Of a stretch of 5,599 bases of DNA, positions 1 to 5,599 are shown one piece after another. The number at the start of each line of letters is the position of its first letter. Positions within the stretch are counted from its first letter, which is position 1. The DNA is from Erwinia sp. Lineage in GTDB: Bacteria; Pseudomonadota; Gammaproteobacteria; Enterobacterales; Enterobacteriaceae. The notes below the pieces were generated by a model. That model had not been told where the DNA came from and did no database searches. It saw nothing but the letters and a program-made list of their open reading frames with translations. Both the position numbers and the translations under genes were made by a program. The stretch is taken from NCBI GenBank assembly GCA_003512805.1, contig DOOK01000328.1, positions 1-5,599 on the forward strand, written 5' to 3'.

Positions 1-374
1 ATGAGGGTATGGGAACTGGAAGCAGGCAGACCGAAATACCAGGTGCCCAGGTTCCAGATAATAGCGGCCAGCAGCATGGAAAAGACCATGGCCAGACCGT
101 GAGCCGAGCCTACGTTAAGCAGCAGGTCGGTGGGTAGCAGATGAACGATGGCATAAGCAACGCTTAGCCCGCCCAGCAGTACGCCAAAGAAGTTAAATAC
201 GCCGGCCATAACCACCGCCAGTTGCGATCGCATTGCTCGGGTATAGATAACGGTAGCCACCGCGTTTGCCGTGTCGTGAAAGCCGTTGATGGCTTCATAG
301 AACAAGACAAAGAGCAGGGCAAGGACGAGTAACAGGCCGGTATGGTAATCAAGACCAGCAAACAGATGTAGCAT
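1..374 (-). CDS. pitA: PitA, low-affinity inorganic phosphate transporter (N-terminal part, runs off left edge)
   Basis: Inner-membrane symporter that takes up phosphate, probably as a neutral metal-phosphate complex, driven by the proton gradient (known for the PiT family). The reverse strand reads [15 protein letters not shown] at the start, then [20 protein letters not shown], which contains the PiT signature [11 protein letters not shown] (about residues 31-41), and ends at PASSSHTL. 124 complete codons are present, against about 499 in the E. coli protein, so roughly three quarters lies outside the window. Several hydrophobic membrane segments are visible (about residues 9-27, 52-75 and 88-110). 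I chose the ATG at 374 because it matches the remembered E. coli N-terminus. No good Shine-Dalgarno sequence precedes it. An in-frame ATG at 413 would add 13 basic residues and is less likely. Divergent neighbour of yhiN, as in E. coli. Confidence 0.95.
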   Translation of the reverse strand, partial: MLHLFAGLDYHTGLLLVLALLFVLFYEAINGFHDTANAVATVIYTRAMRSQLAVVMAGVFNFFGVLLGGLSVAYAIVHLLPTDLLLNVGSAHGLAMVFSMLLAAIIWNLGTWYFGLPASSSHTL

Positions 375-379
375 AAGCG

Positions 380-400
380 TTACGCCATTTTGGAGGACAT
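380..400 (-). other. Possible 6-codon leader ORF ahead of pitA
   Basis: On the minus strand an ATG at 400 opens a six-codon frame reading MSSKMA and stops at TAA (382-380), leaving only five bases before the pitA ATG. A second ATG inside it (388-386) gives a two-codon frame with the same stop. Neither has a good Shine-Dalgarno sequence. This spacing would suit termination and re-initiation, which could explain how pitA is translated without its own strong ribosome site. Such short frames also arise by chance, so this is an inference from geometry only. Confidence 0.25.
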
Positions 401-405
401 GAACG

Positions 406-434
406 CGGCGCATTATCAGCGAGAAACCGCGCCG
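406..434 (-). promoter_or_regulatory. Hairpin in the presumed pitA leader
   Basis: A perfect six-base stem, CGGCGC (434-429) with GCGCCG (411-406), closes a 17-base loop on the pitA side. The downstream arm begins with the last base of the in-frame upstream ATG (413-411), so the hairpin could mask that start. It lies before the short leader ORF. The stem is GC-rich but the loop is long, so its formation in the cell is uncertain. Confidence 0.25.
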
Positions 435-445
435 GGGGAAAGTGA

Positions 446-477
446 AATATAGACTTTTTTTGACATTAATACGTCAA
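446..477 (-). promoter_or_regulatory. Candidate pitA promoter
   Basis: Reading on the minus strand, TTGACG (477-472) matches five of six -35 bases and TATATT (451-446) matches five of six -10 bases. The 20-base spacer is longer than the 16-18 normally seen, so this is weak or needs an activator. If used, transcription would start near 439 and give a leader of about 65 bases. Confidence 0.3.
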
Positions 478-554
478 ACCGAGTAAATAGCGGTCCTGAA
501 AAGTATAAAAATCATCCAGTTATAAAGATGGCCACGTATGACGCTTTTGTGACG

Positions 555-584
555 CTGGCAGGAAGCCCGTCTTGTCATTACAAT
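555..584 (+). promoter_or_regulatory. Candidate yhiN promoter
   Basis: CTGGCA (555-560; four of six -35 bases) and TACAAT (579-584; five of six -10 bases) are 18 bases apart. They would start transcription near 591, about 28 bases before the GTG of yhiN. This is the best pair I found close to the gene. A perfect -35 TTGACA further up (460-465) has only a poor -10 behind it. Confidence 0.3.
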
Positions 585-618
585 CAGCGTTTTTTTAAGC
601 CTCGGGCCGGAGAGCAGT

Positions 619-1800
619 GTGGACAAATTTGACGTTATCATTATTGGCGCAGGTGCGGCTGGTCTGTTTTGCGCCGCCCAGGCCGGGCAGCGGGGCAAGC
701 GTGTGCTGGTGCTGGATAACGGCAAAAAAGCGGGACGCAAAATTCTGATGTCGGGCGGCGGCCGCTGTAACTTCACTAATCTTTATACCGAGCCTGCGGC
801 CTACCTGTCGCATAACCTGCATTTTTGTAAATCTGCGCTGGCACGTTATACGCAGTGGGATTTTATCGACCTGGTCAATCGTCACGGTATTCAGTGGCAT
901 GAAAAAACGCTGGGTCAGCTTTTCTGTGATGACTCGGCCCAGCAGATCGTGGATCTGTTACTGAAAGAGTGCGAAGCCGGGCAGGTGACGCTGCGGCTGC
1001 GCAGTGAAGTCCTGAAAGTGACGCAAGATAACGGCTATACGCTGGAGCTGAACGGCAGCGTAGTGCAGGCTGAAAAACTGGTTATTGCTTCCGGCGGGCT
1101 TTCCATGCCCGGCCTGGGCGCCTCGCCTTTCGGCTATAAAATTGCCGAGCAGTTTGGCCTGAAGGTGTTCCCAACGCGCGCGGGCCTTGTCCCGTTTACG
1201 CTGCACAAACCGCTGCTTGAGCCGCTGCAAACGCTTTCCGGCGTTGCCGTTCCTGCTGTGATGACGGCAGAAGACGGTACCGTTTTTAAAGAGGCCCTGC
1301 TGTTTACCCATCGCGGACTCTCTGGCCCGGCTGTGCTACAGCTTTCCAGCTACTGGCAGCCTGGCGAATTTGTGACCATTAACCTTTCGCCTGAGCACGC
1401 TCTCAATGCTTTGCTCACTGAAGAGCGCGAGGCTCACCCCAACCAAAGCCTGAAAAATACGCTGGCTAAAGTCTTGCCTCGTCGGCTGGTGGAATGCCTG
1501 CAGCTGCTTGGCCACGTGCCGGAGTGCACCCTGAAGCAGCTTAACGGCCGTCAGCAGGCTGAGCTGGCGGAAACGCTTCACGGTTGGCGTGTGCAGCCCA
1601 ACGGCACAGAAGGCTATCGCACCGCCGAAGTGACGCTGGGCGGTGTGGATACCGATGCGCTTTCATCGAAAACGTTGGAGGCGCGGGATGTACCAGGCCT
1701 CTATTTTATTGGAGAGGTCGTCGACGTTACCGGTTGGCTTGGCGGCTACAATTTCCAATGGGCCTGGAGTTCTGCATGGGCGTGCGCGCAGGCGTTGTGA
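619..1800 (+). CDS. yhiN: YhiN, HI0933-family NAD(P)/FAD-dependent oxidoreductase
   Basis: Cytoplasmic flavoprotein of the HI0933/YhiN family. The physiological substrate in enterobacteria is not established as far as I know; the related clostridial BaiN is linked to bile-acid reduction, which should not be carried over here. The 393 residues compare with about 400 in E. coli, and it appears complete. The N-terminal Rossmann fold shows GAGAAG (residues 10-15) after DVIII, and an acidic D33 after VLVL. The family block GRKILMSGGGRCNFTN lies at about 39-54. Near the C-terminus are VTLGGVDT (about 338-346) and GEVVDVTGWLGGYNFQWAW (about 365-383), the second FAD-contacting region. The start is GTG at 619, supported by GGAG (609-612) six bases upstream and by agreement with the E. 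coli N-terminus. It is transcribed away from pitA, and no gene follows closely. Confidence 0.95.
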   Translation: MDKFDVIIIGAGAAGLFCAAQAGQRGKRVLVLDNGKKAGRKILMSGGGRCNFTNLYTEPAAYLSHNLHFCKSALARYTQWDFIDLVNRHGIQWHEKTLGQLFCDDSAQQIVDLLLKECEAGQVTLRLRSEVLKVTQDNGYTLELNGSVVQAEKLVIASGGLSMPGLGASPFGYKIAEQFGLKVFPTRAGLVPFTLHKPLLEPLQTLSGVAVPAVMTAEDGTVFKEALLFTHRGLSGPAVLQLSSYWQPGEFVTINLSPEHALNALLTEEREAHPNQSLKNTLAKVLPRRLVECLQLLGHVPECTLKQLNGRQQAELAETLHGWRVQPNGTEGYRTAEVTLGGVDTDALSSKTLEARDVPGLYFIGEVVDVTGWLGGYNFQWAWSSAWACAQAL

Positions 1801-1807
1801 ATCCTGC

Positions 1808-1825
1808 GCTGGCGAAACCGCCAGC
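1808..1825 (+). terminator. Hairpin after yhiN, weak terminator candidate
   Basis: GCTGGCG (1808-1814) pairs perfectly with CGCCAGC (1819-1825) around an AAAC loop, starting seven bases after the yhiN stop. It has no T run behind it, so it is not a typical intrinsic terminator. It may protect the 3' end or assist Rho-dependent ending. Confidence 0.3.
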
Positions 1826-1839
1826 CTCCAGGGTCGATC

Positions 1840-1862
1840 TGCCGCCGGCACTGTGGGCGGCA
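1840..1862 (+). other. Second GC-rich hairpin after yhiN
   Basis: TGCCGCC (1840-1846) and GGCGGCA (1856-1862) form a seven-base perfect stem around a nine-base loop. It follows the previous hairpin by 14 bases and also lacks a T run. The pair probably forms the structured 3' end of the yhiN transcript. Confidence 0.3.
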
Positions 1863-1866
1863 TAAC

Positions 1867-2432
1867 GTCATGCGGGTCAATATTTATCACGCTGCCTGAA
1901 AGAAAAAGATTAAAAGGCGTAGAAGGACGAGGCTTATACTGTTAATTTCTTACTCCCCCGGTCGTTCTTCTGACGAAGTAGTCTGCTAAATAAGTTTTCC
2001 TGTTATTAATTAATGTAAATGCTTCAGTTAAATCTTGCCGAGACATAAAATAGCGACAGGCGGGTGGATACGTGGAGATAAATATTTATTTTGCAATGGG
2101 GTGGAAATAAAGAGGTTTGCTAACGCCTTTAGTCAAAAATATTTCCGATAATTTTAATTATTATCTTTTAAATAAACAGATCACCCTGTTTTTATATGAT
2201 GTTTTTTTGGAAAACCTCTTTTGCTGCTAAGGCTATGTACTACTATAGCCTCAGTATTATCCGGGGAAGGGTGCGCAGGAACGGCAGGTTATGCCAGTTT
2301 TTATATTTATTGATTTTATCCTTTGGTCTTTTTTTTCAGAAAATTCGTCTGGCAGATATTGCCCTTTCTCGCATGGAAATTCGCTAGCCTTTTTATATGT
2401 AGTTATCATGGATGTTAACGAAATGAAGCATC
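1867..2432. other. A+T-rich stretch without a recognisable gene
   Basis: Base composition changes sharply here from the GC-rich yhiN to long A and T runs, for example around 2080-2200 and 2300-2340. Frames are short and lack ribosome sites. The longest plus-strand ones (2196-2387 and 2291-2557) resemble nothing I know. Low GC next to a decayed surface-protein gene suggests acquired or degenerate DNA. The only clear signal is the Fur box at 2147-2165. I see no insertion-sequence ends, tRNA or CRISPR repeats. Confidence 0.5.
2130..2165 (+). promoter_or_regulatory. Fur box with overlapping candidate promoter, no clear target gene
   Basis: GATAATTTTAATTATTATC (2147-2165) matches the 19-base Fur consensus GATAATGATAATCATTATC at 16 positions, better than the box of the receptor gene. 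A possible promoter, TAGTCA (2130-2135) and TTTAAT (2153-2158) with a 17-base spacer, puts the -10 inside the box, the usual place for Fur repression. Transcription would head right into the A+T-rich stretch and the decayed gene. The high A+T background raises the chance of a random match. Confidence 0.45.
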
Positions 2433-2746
2433 ATGGCTATAATAGTACGGCCTTTTATCCGGGGTCTTTTGTTCTCTCTGCCGTTATACGTTATGGGATC
2501 TTCACCCTGGACCGTTACCGAGGATTCCACGCGCCATGGGGCGACGCAAAATGTTAATCCACTACTCCTCAACAGCGCCAGCAGCTGGCTGGTGACTGCG
2601 GATTCCAACCTGAACAGGCTGGCGCTGTTCTCAGCAGCCAGCTGAACCCCCGTTCCAGCGTTTATCTCCAGGTAAAATATGCACACCGCTTGGGGGCGGT
2701 TACGGAAGGCTATACCGGCAATGTGGGGCTGCGCTACCCGTTCTGA
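2433..2746 (+). pseudogene. Autotransporter (type V secretion) relic: passenger fragment plus last barrel strands
   Basis: Two frames together look like the shortened remains of an outer-membrane autotransporter. The first frame (2433-2645) contains SSPWTVTEDST and then LLLNSASSWLVTADSNLN, close in style to the SSW-VTADSTVNSLTL repeats of AIDA/antigen-43-type passenger domains. The second frame, open from 2558 to the TGA at 2744-2746, ends LNPRSSVYLQVKYAHRLG followed by YTGNVGLRYPF. A terminal Phe with hydrophobic residues at -3, -5 and -7 is the classical beta-barrel assembly signal. Joining them needs a frame change near 2615-2640. Even then nearly all of a normal barrel of about 270 residues is missing, so a large internal deletion is implied. 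The residues after the first ATG (MAIIVRPFIRGLLFSLPLYV) could pass for a signal peptide, but there is no ribosome site. The family call rests on recognition alone. Confidence 0.5.
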
Positions 2747-2764
2747 CCGCACAGAAGCGTGCGG
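2747..2764 (+). other. Hairpin directly after the relic's stop codon
   Basis: CCGCAC (2747-2752) and GTGCGG (2759-2764) form a perfect six-base stem with a six-base loop. It starts immediately after TGA and abuts the intrinsic terminator that follows. Confidence 0.35.
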
Positions 2765-2787
2765 AAAAGGGCCTGCGGGCCTTTTTT
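2765..2787 (+). terminator. Strong intrinsic terminator
   Basis: AAAAGGGCC (2765-2773) pairs with GGCCTTTTT (2778-2786) over a TGCG loop, nine pairs including one G-U. It ends in six T residues (2782-2787). Placed 18 bases after the relic's stop codon, it suggests that the relic keeps the true 3' end of a once-transcribed gene. It also insulates the receptor promoter from transcription coming from the left. Confidence 0.85.
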
Positions 2788-2810
2788 ATTGAGTCGACCG
2801 CTTTTTGAAA

Positions 2811-2839
2811 TTGCTAATAGAAATGAAAATTATTATCAT
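2811..2839 (+). promoter_or_regulatory. Fur-controlled promoter of the siderophore receptor operon
   Basis: TTGCTA (2811-2816; four of six) and TATCAT (2834-2839; five of six) form -35 and -10 with an ideal 17-base spacer, placing the start near 2846. The 19 bases at 2819-2837 match the Fur consensus at 14 positions and cover the spacer and most of the -10. Iron-loaded Fur bound there would block RNA polymerase, the known mode for siderophore receptor genes. The 5' leader would be about 29 bases. Confidence 0.7.
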
Positions 2840-2874
2840 CCGCGGCAACTTTACTTCTATCAGCGCTTTTATTG

Positions 2875-4995
2875 ATGAAACCATTTTCTGCTGTCCCTTT
2901 TGCCGGGAAAATACCTCTTCTTTTACCTACTCTGCTGTTCAGCACGGCGGCGCTGGCAACAGCCGACACCGCGAAAGAGCAAACGCTGACCGTTACCGCT
3001 GACAGTATTGGCGAGACGGGAAGCTATAGCCAGGATACCGCAAGCGCGGCAAGTAAAATGCCGCTGCCGCGCAGTGAAACGCCGCAGTCCGTCAGCGTGG
3101 TTACGCCGCAGGTGATAAAAGACTATCAGGTGAAAAGCGTGACCGATGCCATGAAGTTTGTTAGCGGCGTCAGTCAGGGCAACACGCTGGGCGCTATTGA
3201 AGACGGCTTCGTCAAGCGCGGCTTCGGCAGCAACTCTGACGGTTCTATTTTTATCGATGGCGTACGCAGCAATCAGGGACTGTCGATGGACAGTACCGTT
3301 GATCATGTGGAAGTGTTGAAAGGCTCAGCCTCGCTGCTGTACGGCATTCAGAATCCGGGCGGCATCATCAACCTGATTAGCAAAAAGCCGCAGTATGAAT
3401 GGCACACGCATATTGGCGGCGAAACCACCAGCGTTGGCGGCGGTACTGGCAGCCTGGACATCACCGGGCCGCTGGGCGACGGCTTTGCTTTCCGCCTGAT
3501 TGCCGAGCGTCAGCGTGAAGACTACTGGCGCAACTTTGGCGCCAAAGAACATACGCTGCTGTCGCCATCGCTGAGTTGGTATGGCGAAAAAGCCGCTTTT
3601 AACATCAGCTATACCGAATACAAATTTGATATCCCGGTCGACCGCGGCACCGCGTTTATCAATAAAAAGCCGGTGAACATTCCCTATAATCAACGCCTGG
3701 ACGACAGCGCCAACCACGCCTGGGGGAAAAATAAGCGTCTTAACGTCAGCTACGCTTACAGCCTGGATGAAACCTGGGAGACCCATCTTAACTATGCCTG
3801 GATGCAACGTCGTTATAACAGTAATGAAGTGCGCGCCACGGCCGTCAACGCGGCTACCGGCATCGTCTCGCGCCGTGCAGACGCCAATCGCGGCTTCAAT
3901 CATCAGACAACCTATCTCGCCTGGGATATAGGTGGCAGCCCGCAGATTGGGGGGATGCAGCACGATATCATGCTGGGCGTCGACTACGAGCAGGATGAAA
4001 CCTACAAGGCCTATTCCTATCGCGGCAAAGTCTCAAAAACCTTCAACATGTACGACCCGGTTTATGGCGAAGAGCCACCGGTCAACACAAGTACCCTTGC
4101 CGATGCGCAAAGTAACTTACGCACTAACCTCTACAGTCGCTCGCTGTATGCCAAAGACAGTATTCATCTGACCGACAAATGGATAGCCGTAGCGGGTGCT
4201 CGTTACCAGCGCTATACCCAAACCGCCAGCAGCGGCTGGGCTAATCCGCAGAGCACGCTAAACGATCGCGGTGATGCCTTCCTGCCGCAGGTGGGGCTGG
4301 TGTATAAAATGCTGCCGGATCTCTCGCTCTACGGCAGCTACAGCAAGTCTTTCACGCCTTCAACGCAGACTGACGACGACGGTAACGTCGCCTCTACGGA
4401 AAAAGGCACCACTTATGAAGTGGGCGCAAAATGGCAGGTGCTGCCCGCCGTATCCACCACGCTGGCGCTGTATCGTATTGATGAGAAAGATATGTCGGTG
4501 CTGATCAACGGCAGTACGCGCACCATCCCTGAAGCGCGATCTACCGGCGCGGAAGTGGAAATCAACGGCGAGCTGGCGCCGGACTGGAATCTGATAGCCA
4601 CTTACAGCCATGATAAAACGGAAATCGTCGAGGATAATATTCATCCGGCCAACGTAGGCAATCGTCTGGCCAATGCGCCAGCTAACAGCGGCAGCCTTTA
4701 TCTGACGCACGGCATGCGCTTTTCCTGGCTGCCGGGTGAGGTACGGATTGGCGGTGGTGCACGTTACGTTGGGTCGCGCGCGGGCGATCCGGAAAACAGT
4801 TTCACTCTGCCAGACTATACGGTTGCAGATGCTTTCGCCGCCTGGGACAGCAAGCTGGTGGGCAAACATACGCAGCTAAAGCTCAACATTAATAATCTGT
4901 TTGATAAAGCCTACTACGAATCCAGCGGCGGCAACCTGCGTGTCAGCAAAGGTGCACCGCGCGAAATCGTCGTTTCAGCTTCTGTTGATTTCTGA
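2875..4995 (+). CDS. TonB-dependent ferric-siderophore outer-membrane receptor
   Basis: Outer-membrane gated channel that binds a ferric siderophore and imports it with TonB-ExbB-ExbD energy. The protein has 706 residues, normal for the family. A signal peptide ends at about AALA (cleavage after 28), followed by a TonB box QTLTVTA (about 36-42). The plug domain spans about 65-172, with ETPQSVSVV, RGFGSNSDGSIFIDGVR (115-131) and VEVLKGSASLLYGIQNPGG (146-163), the pattern of the siderophore-receptor group that includes FhuA, FhuE and FoxA. A 22-strand barrel should fill the rest. The C-terminal block NLFDKAYY leads to the final SASVDF with terminal Phe. There is no signalling domain before the TonB box, so FecA-type surface signalling is unlikely. 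No in-frame ATG lies upstream before a stop. TTG at 2872 sits directly before the ATG, and neither start has a clear ribosome site. The ligand is unknown; a hydroxamate siderophore is only a guess. Confidence 0.93.
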   Translation: MKPFSAVPFAGKIPLLLPTLLFSTAALATADTAKEQTLTVTADSIGETGSYSQDTASAASKMPLPRSETPQSVSVVTPQVIKDYQVKSVTDAMKFVSGVSQGNTLGAIEDGFVKRGFGSNSDGSIFIDGVRSNQGLSMDSTVDHVEVLKGSASLLYGIQNPGGIINLISKKPQYEWHTHIGGETTSVGGGTGSLDITGPLGDGFAFRLIAERQREDYWRNFGAKEHTLLSPSLSWYGEKAAFNISYTEYKFDIPVDRGTAFINKKPVNIPYNQRLDDSANHAWGKNKRLNVSYAYSLDETWETHLNYAWMQRRYNSNEVRATAVNAATGIVSRRADANRGFNHQTTYLAWDIGGSPQIGGMQHDIMLGVDYEQDETYKAYSYRGKVSKTFNMYDPVYGEEPPVNTSTLADAQSNLRTNLYSRSLYAKDSIHLTDKWIAVAGARYQRYTQTASSGWANPQSTLNDRGDAFLPQVGLVYKMLPDLSLYGSYSKSFTPSTQTDDDGNVASTEKGTTYEVGAKWQVLPAVSTTLALYRIDEKDMSVLINGSTRTIPEARSTGAEVEINGELAPDWNLIATYSHDKTEIVEDNIHPANVGNRLANAPANSGSLYLTHGMRFSWLPGEVRIGGGARYVGSRAGDPENSFTLPDYTVADAFAAWDSKLVGKHTQLKLNINNLFDKAYYESSGGNLRVSKGAPREIVVSASVDF

Positions 4996-5012
4996 CCCTG
5001 ACGGAAAATTTG

Positions 5013-5599
5013 ATGAAAAAATGGCTGATCCTGCTGTTGTTGTTAGCCTGCGCTACGCTGCAGGCGAAGACCCTTACCGATATTTTGCAACGCAAGGTGA
5101 CGGTACCGGATAATCCACAGCGCGTGGTACTGGGTGAGGGGCGACTGCTTTATACACTGGCGCTGGTGGAAAATGGCAATCCGCTGCGGCATGTGGTGGG
5201 TTGGCCCGGCGATCTGCCGCATTACGACAGGCAAACCTGGGCACGCTACAGCACCGCGTTTCCCGCGATGAAGAAGATTCCGCTGATTGGGGGAGCTAAT
5301 CCGGGCCAGCTCAGCATGGAAAAAACGATCGCGTTGCGGCCGGATCTGGTGATTTTGCCACTTTACGCCAAAAAGCCTGCGGCGCAGGACGACATGCTAA
5401 CGCAGCTGGGGGCAGCGGGAATTCCGGTTATTTACGTCGATACCCGAATCGATCCGCTGAAAAATACCGTGCCGAGCCTGAAAATTCTGGGCGAGGCGCT
5501 GGGCGATCCGCAAAAAACACATCGTTTTATTGCCTTTTATCAACGGCATATGGAGCTAATCCAGGTCCGCCTACGTCAGGCTGCGCCGGTCAGGCCGCG
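5013..5599 (+). CDS. Periplasmic iron-siderophore ABC transporter substrate-binding protein (N-terminal part, runs off right edge)
   Basis: Binding protein of the FecB/FhuD/BtuF type (TroA-like fold) that would carry the ferric siderophore from the receptor to an inner-membrane ABC permease. 195 codons are present of a usual 300-370. The N-terminus MKKWLILLLLLACATLQA is a signal peptide with likely cleavage after LQA (residue 18). An LLAC motif around Cys13 leaves lipoprotein processing possible. Family features are TVPDNPQRVVLGEGRLLYTL near the mature N-terminus, PLIGGANPGQLSMEKTIAL, then RPDLVIL, and AAGIPVIYVD on the second half of the lobe, followed by the helical linker LGEALGDPQKTHRFIAFYQ. 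It starts 17 bases after the receptor stop, with GGA (5003-5005) seven bases before ATG, so it is probably co-transcribed with the receptor and under the same Fur control. Permease and ATPase genes are expected further right. Confidence 0.88.
   Translation, partial: MKKWLILLLLLACATLQAKTLTDILQRKVTVPDNPQRVVLGEGRLLYTLALVENGNPLRHVVGWPGDLPHYDRQTWARYSTAFPAMKKIPLIGGANPGQLSMEKTIALRPDLVILPLYAKKPAAQDDMLTQLGAAGIPVIYVDTRIDPLKNTVPSLKILGEALGDPQKTHRFIAFYQRHMELIQVRLRQAAPVRP

Noticed and set aside
399..452. Plus-strand 17-codon ORF (MNAAHYQRE...) preceded by GGAGG
   Set aside because: GGAGG ends only two bases before the ATG, too close for a working ribosome site. It lies antisense to the pitA leader with no promoter behind it.
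1584..1945. Plus-strand frames overlapping the end of yhiN
   Set aside because: They run out of frame through the conserved C-terminal FAD motif of yhiN and have no independent start signals.
2231..2250. Inverted repeat GGCTAT / ATAGCC as an insertion-sequence end or operator
   Set aside because: The arms are only six bases with an eight-base loop. There is no partner repeat, target duplication or transposase fragment nearby.
2147..2300. A RyhB-like small RNA after the Fur box
   Set aside because: No match to the RyhB core or its terminator as I remember them, and no GC-rich hairpin with a T run downstream. An unrelated small RNA remains possible.
2393..2752. Minus-strand open frame of 119 codons across the autotransporter relic
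   Set aside because: The protein is unlike anything I know. The plus strand here carries a barrel-type C-terminus followed by a terminator in the right place, which explains the segment better.
2805..3002. Plus-strand frame starting at TTG 2805 (MKLLIEMKIIII...)
   Set aside because: Its start lies upstream of the predicted receptor transcription start, and it reads the receptor gene in the wrong frame.
3325..3963. Minus-strand open frame of 212 codons inside the receptor gene
   Set aside because: It lies wholly antisense to a gene with clear family motifs and shows no motif of its own. Long antisense frames are common in GC-rich coding DNA.
4360..4869. Minus-strand open frame of 169 codons inside the receptor gene
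   Set aside because: Antisense shadow of the barrel-coding part, with no recognisable domain or ribosome site.

Overview
This window looks like a chromosomal segment of an enterobacterium (order Enterobacterales; a member of the Erwinia/Pantoea group is my guess, not proven). The basis is a divergent pitA/yhiN pair with very high similarity to the E. coli proteins as I remember them, followed by an iron-uptake locus that is not at this position in E. coli K-12.

Layout. (1) Bases 1-374, minus strand: the first 124 codons of pitA, the low-affinity phosphate/metal-phosphate symporter, running off the left edge. (2) 375-618: a divergent promoter region. It holds a pitA leader with extra start codons and a tiny ORF, and candidate promoters facing both ways. 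(3) 619-1800, plus strand: complete yhiN, a flavoprotein of the HI0933 family, starting at GTG. (4) 1801-2432: no recognisable gene. Two GC-rich hairpins lie just after yhiN, then an A+T-rich stretch with a very good Fur box (2147-2165) that has no obvious gene to control. (5) About 2433-2746: a decayed gene. A short passenger-like segment of an autotransporter is followed, in another frame, by what looks like the last strands of an outer-membrane beta-barrel, then by a strong intrinsic terminator. (6) 2811-2874: a Fur-controlled promoter. (7) 2875-4995: a complete TonB-dependent siderophore receptor. (8) 5013-5599: the N-terminal half of a periplasmic iron-siderophore binding protein, 17 bases downstream in the same operon and cut by the right edge.

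How it fits together. The receptor would bring a ferric siderophore through the outer membrane using TonB energy, and the binding protein would hand it to an inner-membrane ABC permease probably encoded beyond the right edge. The receptor has no N-terminal signalling domain, and its promoter carries a Fur box across the -10, so repression by iron-loaded Fur is the likely main control. The siderophore cannot be named from sequence alone.

I found no clearly new system. The points most worth a second look are the orphan Fur box and autotransporter relic between yhiN and the receptor, and the unusual pitA leader.
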